From an uncultured Prevotellaceae bacterium (lineage in GTDB: Bacteria; Bacteroidota; Bacteroidia; Bacteroidales; Bacteroidaceae): a stretch of DNA of 64,000 nucleotides. The notes beneath the pieces were generated by a model. That model had not been told where the DNA came from and made no database searches. It saw only the letters and a list, made by a program, of their open reading frames with translations. Positions 8,875 to 16,140 of this stretch are shown one piece after another. The DNA is taken from assembly GCA_937877625.1 (NCBI GenBank), contig CALFJG010000020.1, positions 1-64,000 on the forward strand, written 5' to 3'. Made by a program: the position numbers and the translations under genes. Every line of letters starts with the position of its first letter. Position 1 is the stretch's first letter.

Positions 8875-9801
8875 CTATTTGATGAGGAAATCTACCTCCT
8901 CGGGCAAGATGTCTATTTCTAATGTCTCTACGTGTCCGTGGATGATTTTTCCGTCTAAGGAGATGATTGCGCCACTCGTCTGTGTGAATTTTATTTGCCG
9001 CGTGCGCCACACTTTTACGCTTTCGTGTGTGAGAAAACGCCCCGTGAAGAGCAGCCACAATCCGTTGAAGAGGCTTAGAAGGCGTGTGTGGCTCACGGCG
9101 GTAACGTCCAAGGCTCCGTTGTAGGGAACAGCACTCGGTGTTTGTCCGTATCCGGTGCAAGAGCCTACGCAGACGGTCATTTCGTCGTGCTCCACCTTTT
9201 CGTTGTTTAGGCTGAAACGCATAGGATAGCGCAGGCGTTTGAAGAGGAGTACCAAGGCCGATGTGAGATACGACAATGTGGTTAGTCCGAAGAATGATCG
9301 TGTTTTTTTCCGTAGTTGTATCAGTGTGGCCGCCAGTCCTACGTTGGTGCAGTTGAGAAAATAACGTGTTTCGATGCCTTGGTTTGTGTGGATACGTACA
9401 CGCCCCACGTCCACCTTCCTCCGCCGGTGGAGCATCAAGGCACGAATGCTTTCTTTATAGTGCCGTTCTTCAAATCCCCAATAGCGTGCGAAGTCGTTGC
9501 CGTAGCCATTGGGTATGATGCCTAATGCTGGTCGTTTTTGTCCTGTTTCGTTGCTGGCTGAGATAATGCCGTTGAGTGCTTCGTTGAGTGCTGCATCGCC
9601 ACCCACAATAATAATGGTGGGATAACCGGCGCGCGTCATCATTGCCGCCAATCGTTCCACAGCTCCACGGCTATCGCTCACGGTGTGGTCGAAGGCGATG
9701 CCCTCACTGCGTAGTGTACGATAAATTTTTCGCCAGCGGTGCGAGGCGCGATGCGATGCTGTCTTAGGGCAATAAATTACTCCCCACTTACTTTGCGGCA
9801 T
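8875..9801 (-). CDS. Diacylglycerol kinase-family lipid kinase (DagK/YegS-like)
   Basis: A 308-residue cytosolic or peripheral lipid kinase of the DAGK catalytic family. The nucleotide-binding segment reads IVGGDAALNEALNG (about 81-94), followed by IIPNGYGNDFAR (about 115-126). In most members the first motif is GGDGTxNE; here Gly-Thr is replaced by Ala-Ala. Similar changes are known in Bacteroidetes members, so this may be normal for the lineage. Later segments VGRVRI, NCTNVGLAA and DGKIIHG fit the beta-sandwich domain. It lies 53 bases after the oxidoreductase gamma-subunit gene and may be read from the same promoter. Confidence 0.82.
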   Translation of the reverse strand: MPQSKWGVIYCPKTASHRASHRWRKIYRTLRSEGIAFDHTVSDSRGAVERLAAMMTRAGYPTIIIVGGDAALNEALNGIISASNETGQKRPALGIIPNGYGNDFARYWGFEERHYKESIRALMLHRRRKVDVGRVRIHTNQGIETRYFLNCTNVGLAATLIQLRKKTRSFFGLTTLSYLTSALVLLFKRLRYPMRFSLNNEKVEHDEMTVCVGSCTGYGQTPSAVPYNGALDVTAVSHTRLLSLFNGLWLLFTGRFLTHESVKVWRTRQIKFTQTSGAIISLDGKIIHGHVETLEIDILPEEVDFLIK

Positions 9802-9854
9802 AGAATATCGTTTTTGTCTTCTCCGCTTAGCCTATGTCGTTGGCTTTTCTCTTT

Positions 9855-10397
9855 TTACCCTTTCTCTATGATGTCCATTCCTCTGAGGATGGCTTTTTCG
9901 TTTGTGGGAAGGAGGTGCCAGTGGCGTTCGGGAAGGGTTTTCTTAAGTGCTTTTATGACGGTTTCTACCTGAACGATAGGGTGAAGTTTCAGTAGCCCGC
10001 CGAGTACAAACATATTGAAGCATTTCATCATCTGCATCTCAGCCGCAGTCTCCATAGCTGGGGTGTGATAGGTGCTGATGTCGGTGCGCGAGGGTTTGTC
10101 TTGTATGCCGAAACTGTCGTATATGATATCTCCGCCCACCTTTACGCGCGGCTGAAACTTGTCGAGCGAGGGTTGGTTGAGGCATATTGCCGTGTCGTAC
10201 TTGCTGAGTACGGGTGAGGAGATAGGCTCGTCGCTGAGTATGACGGTGACATTAGCTGTGCCGCCGCGTTGTTCGGGGCCGTAGGCGGGCATCCACGTTA
10301 CTTCTTTGCCTTCCATCAGCCCGGCGTAGGCCAATATCTTTCCCATAGAGAGCACGCCTTGTCCGCCGAAGCCGGCTATGATTATTTCGTGTTTCAT
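9855..10397 (-). CDS. korC: 2-oxoacid:ferredoxin oxidoreductase, gamma subunit
   Basis: A 180-residue protein with IIAGFGGQGVLSMGKILA at the N terminus, the glycine-rich start of gamma-domain subunits of 2-oxoacid:acceptor oxidoreductases, and PAYGPEQRGG further on. It completes an alpha/beta/gamma/ferredoxin set with the genes upstream. The complex oxidatively decarboxylates a 2-oxoacid to acyl-CoA and reduces ferredoxin in anaerobes. Whether the substrate is 2-oxoglutarate (Kor) or branched-chain 2-oxoacids (Vor) cannot be settled here; Bacteroidetes homologues are annotated both ways. Confidence 0.88.
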   Translation of the reverse strand: MKHEIIIAGFGGQGVLSMGKILAYAGLMEGKEVTWMPAYGPEQRGGTANVTVILSDEPISSPVLSKYDTAICLNQPSLDKFQPRVKVGGDIIYDSFGIQDKPSRTDISTYHTPAMETAAEMQMMKCFNMFVLGGLLKLHPIVQVETVIKALKKTLPERHWHLLPTNEKAILRGMDIIEKG

Positions 10398-10418
10398 ATA
10401 TTTGTTGCTTGGGAGTTG

Positions 10419-11192
10419 CTAAGAGTTTGCGCCGATGTCTTTGAGGTCGCCTGTGGGGTAGCAGTCAAACATATACTGGCGCATCCATTCGTTAGCTTTC
10501 TCGGGTGTCATTTTCCAGCCACTGCTACAAGTACTCACCATCTCGATAAGGTTTGAGCCGCGCCCCTCCATAGAGTAGTCGAAAGCTTTGCGTATGGCAC
10601 GTTTCGCCTTTCGTATGGCAGCGGGTGTGTCAACACTCTGACGTGTTACGTAGGCTGTGCCGTCGAGTTTGGTGGCGAGGTCGGCCAGCCGCAGCGGGTA
10701 GCCGTGGAGCTTGGGGTCGCGCCCGTAGGGGCAGGTCACCGTTTTTTGTCCGATGAGGGTGGTGGGTGCCATCTGCCCGCCGGTCATGCCATAGATAGCG
10801 TTGTTGACGAAGATGAGCGTCACGTTGTCGCCCCGGTTGAGTGTGTGGAGGGCTTCGGCGGTGCCTATGCAGGCGATATCGCCGTCGCCTTGGTAGGTGA
10901 ACACCAAGCGGTCGGGCCATAGGCGTTTGCAGGCGGTGGCGATGGCCGGTGCGCGCCCGTGGGCGGCTTCTTGCCAGTCGAAATCTATGTATTTGTAGGC
11001 GAACACGGCGCATCCCACGGGGCTTACTCCTATGGTGCGCTCGGCCATTCCCATCTCGTCCACCACTTCTGCAATGAGTTTGTGTACCACGCCGTGTGAG
11101 CAACCGGGGCAGTAGTGCATCGGTGTGTCGTTGAGCAGACGCGGCTTGTCGTAGACGAGATTTTCGGGGCGGATAATATCTTTCTTTTCCAC
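10419..11192 (-). CDS. korB: 2-oxoacid:ferredoxin oxidoreductase, beta (TPP-binding) subunit
   Basis: A 257-residue thiamine-diphosphate-binding subunit. The motif GDGDIACIGTAEAL (about 91-104) followed by FVNNAIYGMTGGQ is the GDG...N diphosphate and Mg-binding signature. MHYCPGCSHG near the N terminus provides cysteines typical of these beta subunits. The gene starts 2 bases after the small membrane ORF and ends 21 bases before the gamma subunit, so it is tightly co-transcribed. Confidence 0.9.
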   Translation of the reverse strand: MEKKDIIRPENLVYDKPRLLNDTPMHYCPGCSHGVVHKLIAEVVDEMGMAERTIGVSPVGCAVFAYKYIDFDWQEAAHGRAPAIATACKRLWPDRLVFTYQGDGDIACIGTAEALHTLNRGDNVTLIFVNNAIYGMTGGQMAPTTLIGQKTVTCPYGRDPKLHGYPLRLADLATKLDGTAYVTRQSVDTPAAIRKAKRAIRKAFDYSMEGRGSNLIEMVSTCSSGWKMTPEKANEWMRQYMFDCYPTGDLKDIGANS

Positions 11193-11194
11193 TG

Positions 11195-11512
11195 TTATTG
11201 GTTGTTTTCTTTTCGCTGTTGATATGCTGTTTTGCGCATCATCGATGGTATGCGGAGCATCACCTCTGTCATTTTCACGAGAATGGCCACGATGCCCACG
11301 CCGTAGCAGATGTAAAGGGCTGTGGTGCCTGCCTTACAGACCAACACGCCGACCATAGCGCAGATGGATAGGATGATAAACACGCTGTTGAGGATGTTGC
11401 GCACGAAGAGTGTCCTATCTTGCTTTTTGCGTGCTTGTATGCGTCGGCGTTCTTGGTTGAGGAAGTCGCTCTGGGCGGTTTGTCGGTCGTGGCTAAGGCT
11501 ACGGCTACGCAT
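11195..11512 (-). CDS. Small two-helix membrane protein embedded in the oxidoreductase operon
   Basis: A 105-residue protein not recognised as a named family. The N-terminal 35 residues are highly basic and polar (RRRIQARKKQDR). Two hydrophobic helices follow (about 40-60 and 66-85), with a polar basic tail. The start overlaps the last 8 bases of the alpha-subunit gene and the stop is 2 bases before the beta subunit, so translation is probably coupled. Its position between alpha and beta suggests a membrane anchor or partner for the oxidoreductase, but nothing in the protein itself shows this. Confidence 0.65.
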   Translation of the reverse strand: MRSRSLSHDRQTAQSDFLNQERRRIQARKKQDRTLFVRNILNSVFIILSICAMVGVLVCKAGTTALYICYGVGIVAILVKMTEVMLRIPSMMRKTAYQQRKENNQ

Positions 11513-12614
11513 CTTGTGCTTCGTTTTTAAGGTTTTGGAGTGCGGCGAGTATTTCGTCGGGGTCGGGCACGATGCCTCCCATACGTCCGAACTGTGTGAC
11601 GGGTACGTTGGTGTGGCGGGCCGCTAAGCGTACGTCGTAAACCATCTGCCCGGCGTTTATTTCTACCACAAGGATTCCTTTTATGCCTTGTCTTACTAAG
11701 CGTGCTATCTCTTTTTCGGGGAACGGCCACAGCGTGATAGGCCGCAGCAGCCCTACGCGCTCGCCTTTCTCGCGTGCCACTTCCATAGCCTTTGCCGAGA
11801 TGCGTGCGGCACTACCAAAGGCCACGATGAGCCATTCTGCATCGTCGGTATGTGTTTCTTCGTAGCGCACTTCTGCCGTTTCTATGCGGGCGTATTTCTC
11901 TTGCAGGGTGCGGTTGCGTTTCTCCATCTCGGAGGGGTCGAGCTCAAGGGAGGTGACCACTTGTGGCCCGCGCTCTTTCAGTCCTAAGCCATTGGCCGCC
12001 CACGGACACTCGCGCTGAATTTCTTCATCGGTGCGGCGTGGCTTGAAGGGCGGCAGAGTCACCCTCTCCATCATTTGCCCGATGATGCCATCGGAGAGTA
12101 TAATTACGGGGGTGCGGTACTTAAAGGCCAAGTCAAAGGCTTTGTCAACGAAGTCAGCCATCTCCTGCACGCTATAAGGTGCGAGTACGATGACGTTGTA
12201 GTCGCCGTTGCCTCCGCCGCGCGTGCTTTGGTTGTAGTCGCCCTGCGAGGGTTGAATGGTACCCAGCCCGGGGCCGCCGCGCTGTACGTTGACAATCAGT
12301 CCGGGCACTTCCGCCCCGGCCATATAGGCTATGCATTCTTGCATCAGGGCTACGCCGGGGCTGCTTGAACTGGTCATTACGCGTTTGCCCGTCCCGCCGC
12401 CGCCGTAGAGCATATTGATGGCGGCTACCTCGCTCTCGGCTTGCACCACTACCATCCCGGTGGTTGTCCACGGCTGTTCGGCGGCAAGTGTTTCGAGTAC
12501 TTCGCTCTGCGGCGTTATGGGGTAGCCAAAATATGCGTCGCAACCGCAGCGAATAGCGGCATGGGCGATGGCTTCGTTGCCTTTGAGCAAAACGATTTCG
12601 GATTCTTGTGCCAT
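11505..12614 (-). CDS. korA: 2-oxoacid:ferredoxin oxidoreductase, alpha subunit (VorB/KorA-like)
   Basis: A 369-residue alpha subunit. It begins with LLKGNEAIAHAAIRCGCDA and FGYPITPQSEVLE, the pyrimidine-binding fold start with the conserved YPITP. GVALMQECIAYMAGAEVP and the threonine-poor PGLGTIQPSQGDY segment are also characteristic. The C-terminal part (from about 265) carries the transketolase C-domain-like sequence VAFGSAARI and GILVVEINAGQM. It follows the ferredoxin gene by 6 bases. Relatives are called 3-methyl-2-oxobutanoate dehydrogenase VorB or 2-oxoglutarate oxidoreductase KorA. Confidence 0.88.
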   Translation of the reverse strand: MAQESEIVLLKGNEAIAHAAIRCGCDAYFGYPITPQSEVLETLAAEQPWTTTGMVVVQAESEVAAINMLYGGGGTGKRVMTSSSSPGVALMQECIAYMAGAEVPGLIVNVQRGGPGLGTIQPSQGDYNQSTRGGGNGDYNVIVLAPYSVQEMADFVDKAFDLAFKYRTPVIILSDGIIGQMMERVTLPPFKPRRTDEEIQRECPWAANGLGLKERGPQVVTSLELDPSEMEKRNRTLQEKYARIETAEVRYEETHTDDAEWLIVAFGSAARISAKAMEVAREKGERVGLLRPITLWPFPEKEIARLVRQGIKGILVVEINAGQMVYDVRLAARHTNVPVTQFGRMGGIVPDPDEILAALQNLKNEAQDA

Positions 12615-12620
12615 AACTTC

Positions 12621-12845
12621 TTAGTTTTTCACTTTATAAACGCTGATGCACGCATCGGGACACACAAGTGCGCACGAGGCGCAGCCGATGCAGTTGTCGC
12701 CGGTGTCAATGCAGTAGGCGTAGCCTTTGTGGTTCACCTCGCCGCGGCTGAGGCTGAGCGTATGGGTGGGGCACGCCACAACGCAGAGGTTGCAACCTTT
12801 GCAACGCTCTTTGTTGATGACGACGGCTCCTTGGATTTTGCTCAT
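12621..12845 (-). CDS. korD: 2[4Fe-4S] ferredoxin subunit
   Basis: A 74-residue ferredoxin with two classical cluster motifs, CKGCNLCVVACP (about 17-28) and CIGCASCALVCP (about 53-64). It carries electrons from the adjacent 2-oxoacid oxidoreductase. It is located 28 bases after the TPR gene and 6 bases before the alpha subunit, matching the delta/ferredoxin subunit of such complexes. Confidence 0.92.
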   Translation of the reverse strand: MSKIQGAVVINKERCKGCNLCVVACPTHTLSLSRGEVNHKGYAYCIDTGDNCIGCASCALVCPDACISVYKVKN

Positions 12846-12873
12846 ACTGTTATTTGAATATGTAGTGTGTTTT

Positions 12874-13155
12874 TTAGGGGTTTATCATATCTGTGTTGCG
12901 AAAGGCGAAGATTTCTTCAAGCATCTTTCGCGCTTGTATGGCGGGTGTCTGCGGATTGAGCCGTTCGGCTCGCACGAAAGCGTTGATGGCTTCGTGGAAC
13001 TCGCCGAGGCGTGCACAGGCAAGACCGTAGAGATAGTGGAGTGTGTCGTCGGGTGCTGCGGCAAGGTGTTCGGTGGCAAGTTGTTTGGCAACGCCGGCAC
13101 GTCCGTTTCGCAGGTGCGTTCTGATGTGGCTGTAGAGTTCCGTCTCCGCCGTCAT
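12874..13155 (-). CDS. Small TPR-repeat protein
   Basis: A 93-residue helical protein with two tetratricopeptide-like units (about 14-46 and 47-80): TLHYLYGLACARLGEFHEAINAF is a clear TPR helix pair. The reading frame extends upstream to 13263, but the ATG at 13155 is preferred because a -7 promoter box sits just 17 bases before it. It is the first gene of the 2-oxoacid oxidoreductase operon. It may be an assembly or scaffolding factor; this is inference from position. Confidence 0.7.
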   Translation of the reverse strand: MTAETELYSHIRTHLRNGRAGVAKQLATEHLAAAPDDTLHYLYGLACARLGEFHEAINAFVRAERLNPQTPAIQARKMLEEIFAFRNTDMINP

Positions 13156-13172
13156 AGGCTCTTCGTATAATG

Positions 13173-13180
13173 CAAAAGTA
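13173..13180 (-). promoter_or_regulatory. -7 box of the oxidoreductase operon
   Basis: CAAAAGTA reads TACTTTTG on the minus strand, an exact TAnnTTTG match. It lies 17 bases before the TPR gene start. No clear -33 box was found. Confidence 0.45.
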
Positions 13181-13349
13181 GTTTGAAAAACGGTGTGAGA
13201 GTACTGCACACGTGCTTTTTTTTGTGCGATAACGCGACACGGAAACGAGGCGACGTGTCGCACGGGCGTTCTATCTTGCTGAAATACAAACGTTAGCTGT
13301 TTTGGTTTGTTTCAGTTGCGCTTGCAACCATCGCGAGATTTGTTGGCTT

Positions 13350-13763
13350 TCAGGCTGGTTCGAAGGTCATTTCTTCGGGCAGGTACACCCATTTCCCACG
13401 CACTGCTCTGCGCAGGAGTTTTGGCCCGCGCGCTTTGTATCTAAGGGTGTTTGTGGGCGTGAGGTATAGCATAAGTTCTTGTGTATCGGTACCCGACTCG
13501 TTGCTGAAGCGCATAAGCCAAGAGTTATGCCCCTGCTGTTTGAACGCTACGAGGAACCACGTTTCGCTCATCCCGCCACGCAGATAGCCGTTCATCTTTC
13601 CGAGAAACTCATAGCGCGGCACGCTGATCGACTCTTCTGCGAGGTCGATATATAGGTGTATCCCCTCGGCTTTGCATAGCCAGTGGCCGCGTAAGGTGTC
13701 GGTCTGTGCTTGGGCGGCGGCGGTGAGGAGTAGGAGCAGGAGTGTTAGGTGTAAACGTTTCAT
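13350..13763 (-). CDS. Small secreted protein of unknown function
   Basis: A 137-residue protein from the ATG at 13763, which gives a clean signal peptide (MKRLHLTLLLLLLTAAAQAQ, cleaved at about 20). An upstream ATG at 13799 would add 12 residues and overlap the FHA gene, so it is less likely. The mature part is about 115 residues, mostly predicted beta strands (HLYIDLAEESISVP, WFLVAFKQQGHNSWLMRF), and could be a small beta-sandwich. I do not recognise the family. It starts 10 bases after the FHA gene and is probably co-transcribed with it. Confidence 0.65.
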   Translation of the reverse strand: MKRLHLTLLLLLLTAAAQAQTDTLRGHWLCKAEGIHLYIDLAEESISVPRYEFLGKMNGYLRGGMSETWFLVAFKQQGHNSWLMRFSNESGTDTQELMLYLTPTNTLRYKARGPKLLRRAVRGKWVYLPEEMTFEPA

Positions 13764-13773
13764 CGTCTCGGTG

Positions 13774-14280
13774 TTAGGGTTCGGTGTTGGGGCCTTCACG
13801 AAGTATCATCGTGGTGGCACCGATGGTGATAATGTCTCCGTCGGCGATGCGTCGTCGCTCGCGGTCGCCGAGTATTTCTGTACCCACAAAGGTGCCTGTG
13901 CCGCTCGGGGCATCGCTCAGTGTGAAGCGTGGCCTACCTTGTTTGTCGGTGTCCACGGCAATGCGGCAGTGGAAGGTGTCAACGCTGGGGTCCACCGTCT
14001 TGATGGGGCAGTTGATAGATGTGCCGCGTACGTAGCGCCCTATGTCGTTGCGCCCCTCGTGGAGCGACACCACCTGCTGCAGGTGGAAGGCGTTTTCCAC
14101 TATGAGCAACGTGCCGACAGCGGGCTGTTCTCCGACGGGGGCTTCGTGGCGTGAGGGAAGGCGTATCTTAAATTGTTTGCGACAGTCGGGACATTCAAAC
14201 ACCAAACTCGAACCGGGCTCGTAGCCACTTGGGTCGAAGGAGATTGGTGTGTCGCACTTGGGGCAGCGTATCTTTTTCAT
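13774..14280 (-). CDS. Zinc-ribbon plus FHA-domain protein
   Basis: A 168-residue protein with two parts. The N terminus (about 1-40) is a zinc ribbon: CPKCDTPISF and CPDCRKQF form a four-cysteine site of the MJ0042 type. From about 60 to 165 comes a forkhead-associated domain, which binds phosphothreonine: GRYVRG, then SVDTFHCRI, then SGTGTFV and IADGDIITIG. The serine and arginine expected at the phosphopeptide site are partly visible. It lies between the free-methionine-sulfoxide reductase gene and a small secreted protein. No kinase is encoded nearby, so the phosphoprotein partner is unknown. Confidence 0.82.
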   Translation of the reverse strand: MKKIRCPKCDTPISFDPSGYEPGSSLVFECPDCRKQFKIRLPSRHEAPVGEQPAVGTLLIVENAFHLQQVVSLHEGRNDIGRYVRGTSINCPIKTVDPSVDTFHCRIAVDTDKQGRPRFTLSDAPSGTGTFVGTEILGDRERRRIADGDIITIGATTMILREGPNTEP

Positions 14281-14296
14281 TCTTATGCTTTCGGGG

Positions 14297-14752
14297 TTAG
14301 ATGATGTGGCTAATCAGGCCGGCGATGCGTTCTAAGTGGGTGCGGTCGGTGTCGTCAAAGGCTGCGAGTTTGCGGCTGTCAATGTCTATGACGGCTTTGA
14401 CGTTTCCGTCGGTGTCTTTCACGGGTACTACGATTTCGGAGCGCGAGAGGCTGCTGCAGGCGATGTGGCCGGGAAATTCTTTGACGTTGGGAACGATGAT
14501 GGTTTCGCCTTGCTGATAGGCCGTGCCACACACGCCGCGTCCGGCGGCAATCCTCGTGCAGGCCACGGGGCCTTGAAACGGGCCGAGGTGGAGGCTATCT
14601 CCGCGCCAGAGGTAGAAGCCTGTCCACCAAAAGCCGAATGCCGTGTGGATAGCCGCGCACGTGTTGGCCAAGGCCGAGATGGTGTCGTCTTCGTCTTTTA
14701 TCAATGCGGCGATTTGCGCATAGAGCTGGCGGTAGGTGGTGGGTTTGTCCAT
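14297..14752 (-). CDS. msrC: Free methionine-(R)-sulfoxide reductase (GAF domain)
   Basis: A 151-residue single GAF-domain enzyme that reduces free L-methionine-(R)-S-oxide. The three redox cysteines are in the family positions: VACTRI, GVCGTA ten residues later, and HIACSS a further 24 on, the same spacing as Cys84, Cys94 and Cys118 of E. coli fRMsr. SRSEIVVP and DIDS are also typical. The start at 14752 (MDKPTTYRQL) is preferred to the one at 14764, because a -7 box at 14773-14780 would leave almost no leader for the longer form. Confidence 0.88.
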   Translation of the reverse strand: MDKPTTYRQLYAQIAALIKDEDDTISALANTCAAIHTAFGFWWTGFYLWRGDSLHLGPFQGPVACTRIAAGRGVCGTAYQQGETIIVPNVKEFPGHIACSSLSRSEIVVPVKDTDGNVKAVIDIDSRKLAAFDDTDRTHLERIAGLISHII

Positions 14753-14772
14753 TGGTGTGCGCAATTTGTGGG

Positions 14773-14780
14773 CAAAGGTA
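14773..14780 (-). promoter_or_regulatory. -7 box of the methionine-sulfoxide reductase gene
   Basis: CAAAGGTA reads TACCTTTG on the minus strand and matches TAnnTTTG. It lies 20 bases before the chosen start. No -33 match was seen. Confidence 0.4.
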
Positions 14781-14887
14781 GCAAGAAAAGGTTTTTTGCT
14801 GTGCCTTTTCGTCGTTTTTTCCGCTCGTGGGATGAACGGGGTGCGGGGTTTTGAAAAGGCGGGGTGCGACCATTTTTTTGCGCTGCG

Positions 14888-14972
14888 GGACGGAGGAAAA
14901 ACTCGAGTGCTTTGATTTTAAAATCAATCCGATTGATTTTAAAATCAAAGCACTCGAGTTTTTCCTCCGTCC
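14888..14972. repeat. 85-bp perfect palindrome (42-bp arms, 1-nt loop)
   Basis: Arms 14888-14929 and 14931-14972 are exact reverse complements around the single base 14930. Inside lie A5 (14897-14901) and T5 (14959-14963) flanking a 57-bp inner palindrome, the layout of a bidirectional intrinsic terminator, with ten extra paired bases outside. It lies between the stop of the winged-helix ORF and the leader of the methionine-sulfoxide reductase gene. A perfect palindrome of this length is unusual in a chromosome. Confidence 0.85.
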
Positions 14973-15007
14973 GATGAGTATTCTTCAGGGTCGGACGTGT
15001 GATTGTC

Positions 15008-15232
15008 TTACTGCGGTTGTTCGGTGTCGTTGGGCTTTTCTTTCAGCACATATACCGTGCGCCGCTCCACCTCGGTGGCTATTTTCCAGCCATTTTTGCG
15101 CAAAATATAAATAAGTGCTGGCAAACGGTGGGTGCCAATGTGTTTTTGGGCTTCCTCAAAGGTGATTTTGCCTTCCTCTGTCAATTGGCGCATCACCTGT
15201 TCCAGTTGGCTTAGTGTGGTTCCCTCTTGCAT
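15008..15232 (-). CDS. Small winged-helix (HTH) protein
   Basis: A 74-residue protein with the pattern of a winged helix-turn-helix: TLSQLEQVMRQL, ITFEEAQKHIG, then HRLPALIYILRKNGW as the recognition region, and a beta-hairpin wing IATEVERRTVYVL. Similar short HTH proteins occur in prophages and as stand-alone chromosomal genes in Bacteroidetes. No phage genes are near. It starts 19 bases after the folD stop, so it may be the last gene of the nanA-folD transcript, ending at the long palindrome. Confidence 0.65.
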   Translation of the reverse strand: MQEGTTLSQLEQVMRQLTEEGKITFEEAQKHIGTHRLPALIYILRKNGWKIATEVERRTVYVLKEKPNDTEQPQ

Positions 15233-15251
15233 GGTTGCGTGGTTTTTGTTG

Positions 15252-16130
15252 TTACGAATAATAGCGTTTCTCGGCGGCAGCGAGTGTGTTGAGCATCAGC
15301 ATACAGATGGTCATCGGCCCGACACCTCCCGGCACGGGTGTGAGTGCGCCTGCCACGTTTTTCACGTTGTCAAAATCTACATCTCCACTAAGGCGAAACC
15401 CGCTCTGGCGCGTGGTGTCGGCTACGCGTGTGGTGCCTACGTCGATGACTACTGCGCCGGGCTTCACCATATCGGCGGTGACGAAGCCGGGGTGTCCTAT
15501 GGCGGCGATGAGGATGTCGGCACGGCGGCACTCTTCTTTGAGGTCTTGGCTTCGCGAGTGGAGTACGGTGACGGTGCTGTCGCCATACTGTTTCTGCATC
15601 ATGAGGCTGGCCATGGGCTTACCTACTATGTTGCTTCGTCCGAGTACGACGCAGCGTTTGCCGCGTGTCTCGATGTGGTAACGTCGTAGGAGCTCGAGTA
15701 TGCCGAGCGGTGTGGCGCTGACGTAGCAAGGCAGGCCGATGGCCATACGTCCTACATTGACGGGGTGGAAGCCGTCAACGTCTTTGCGGTGGTCAATGGC
15801 CTCAATGATGCGTTGCTCACTGATGTGGCGGGGCAGGGGCAGTTGTACGATAAAGCCGTCAATCTCCGCGTCGCTGTTAAGTTGTTGAACACGTTGCAGG
15901 AGCTCGGCCTCGCTTACCGTGTCTTCGTAGCGTATGAGGGTGCTCTCAAAGCCGCAGGCTTTGCAGGCGAGCACTTTGTTTTTTACATACGTCTCGCTCC
16001 CTCCGTCGTGGCCTACGAGGATGGCTGCCAGGTGTGGACGTTTGCCGCCCGCCTCGACGATTTCGGCGACGCGGGCGGCAATTTCTTCTTTGATAGTGGC
16101 GGCGGTGGCTTTGCCGTCAATAAGTGTCAT
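15252..16130 (-). CDS. folD: Methylenetetrahydrofolate dehydrogenase/cyclohydrolase FolD
   Basis: A 292-residue bifunctional enzyme interconverting methylene-, methenyl- and formyl-tetrahydrofolate with NADP. Key motifs are GGSETYVKNKVLAC (the catalytic YxxxK), QLPLPRHI, VLGRSNIVGKP for the cofactor, and TPVPGGVGPMT near the C terminus. The reading frame is open to 16250, but the ATG at 16130 matches the usual FolD start (MTLIDGKATA) and normal length. It starts 10 bases after the nanA stop. Confidence 0.94.
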   Translation of the reverse strand: MTLIDGKATAATIKEEIAARVAEIVEAGGKRPHLAAILVGHDGGSETYVKNKVLACKACGFESTLIRYEDTVSEAELLQRVQQLNSDAEIDGFIVQLPLPRHISEQRIIEAIDHRKDVDGFHPVNVGRMAIGLPCYVSATPLGILELLRRYHIETRGKRCVVLGRSNIVGKPMASLMMQKQYGDSTVTVLHSRSQDLKEECRRADILIAAIGHPGFVTADMVKPGAVVIDVGTTRVADTTRQSGFRLSGDVDFDNVKNVAGALTPVPGGVGPMTICMLMLNTLAAAEKRYYS

Positions 16131-16140
16131 AATAGCGGGC

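Noticed and set aside
8875..9801. Inactive pseudogene status of the lipid kinase because of the GGDA loop
   Set aside because: The frame is intact, full length and has the other motifs; the variant seems a lineage feature.
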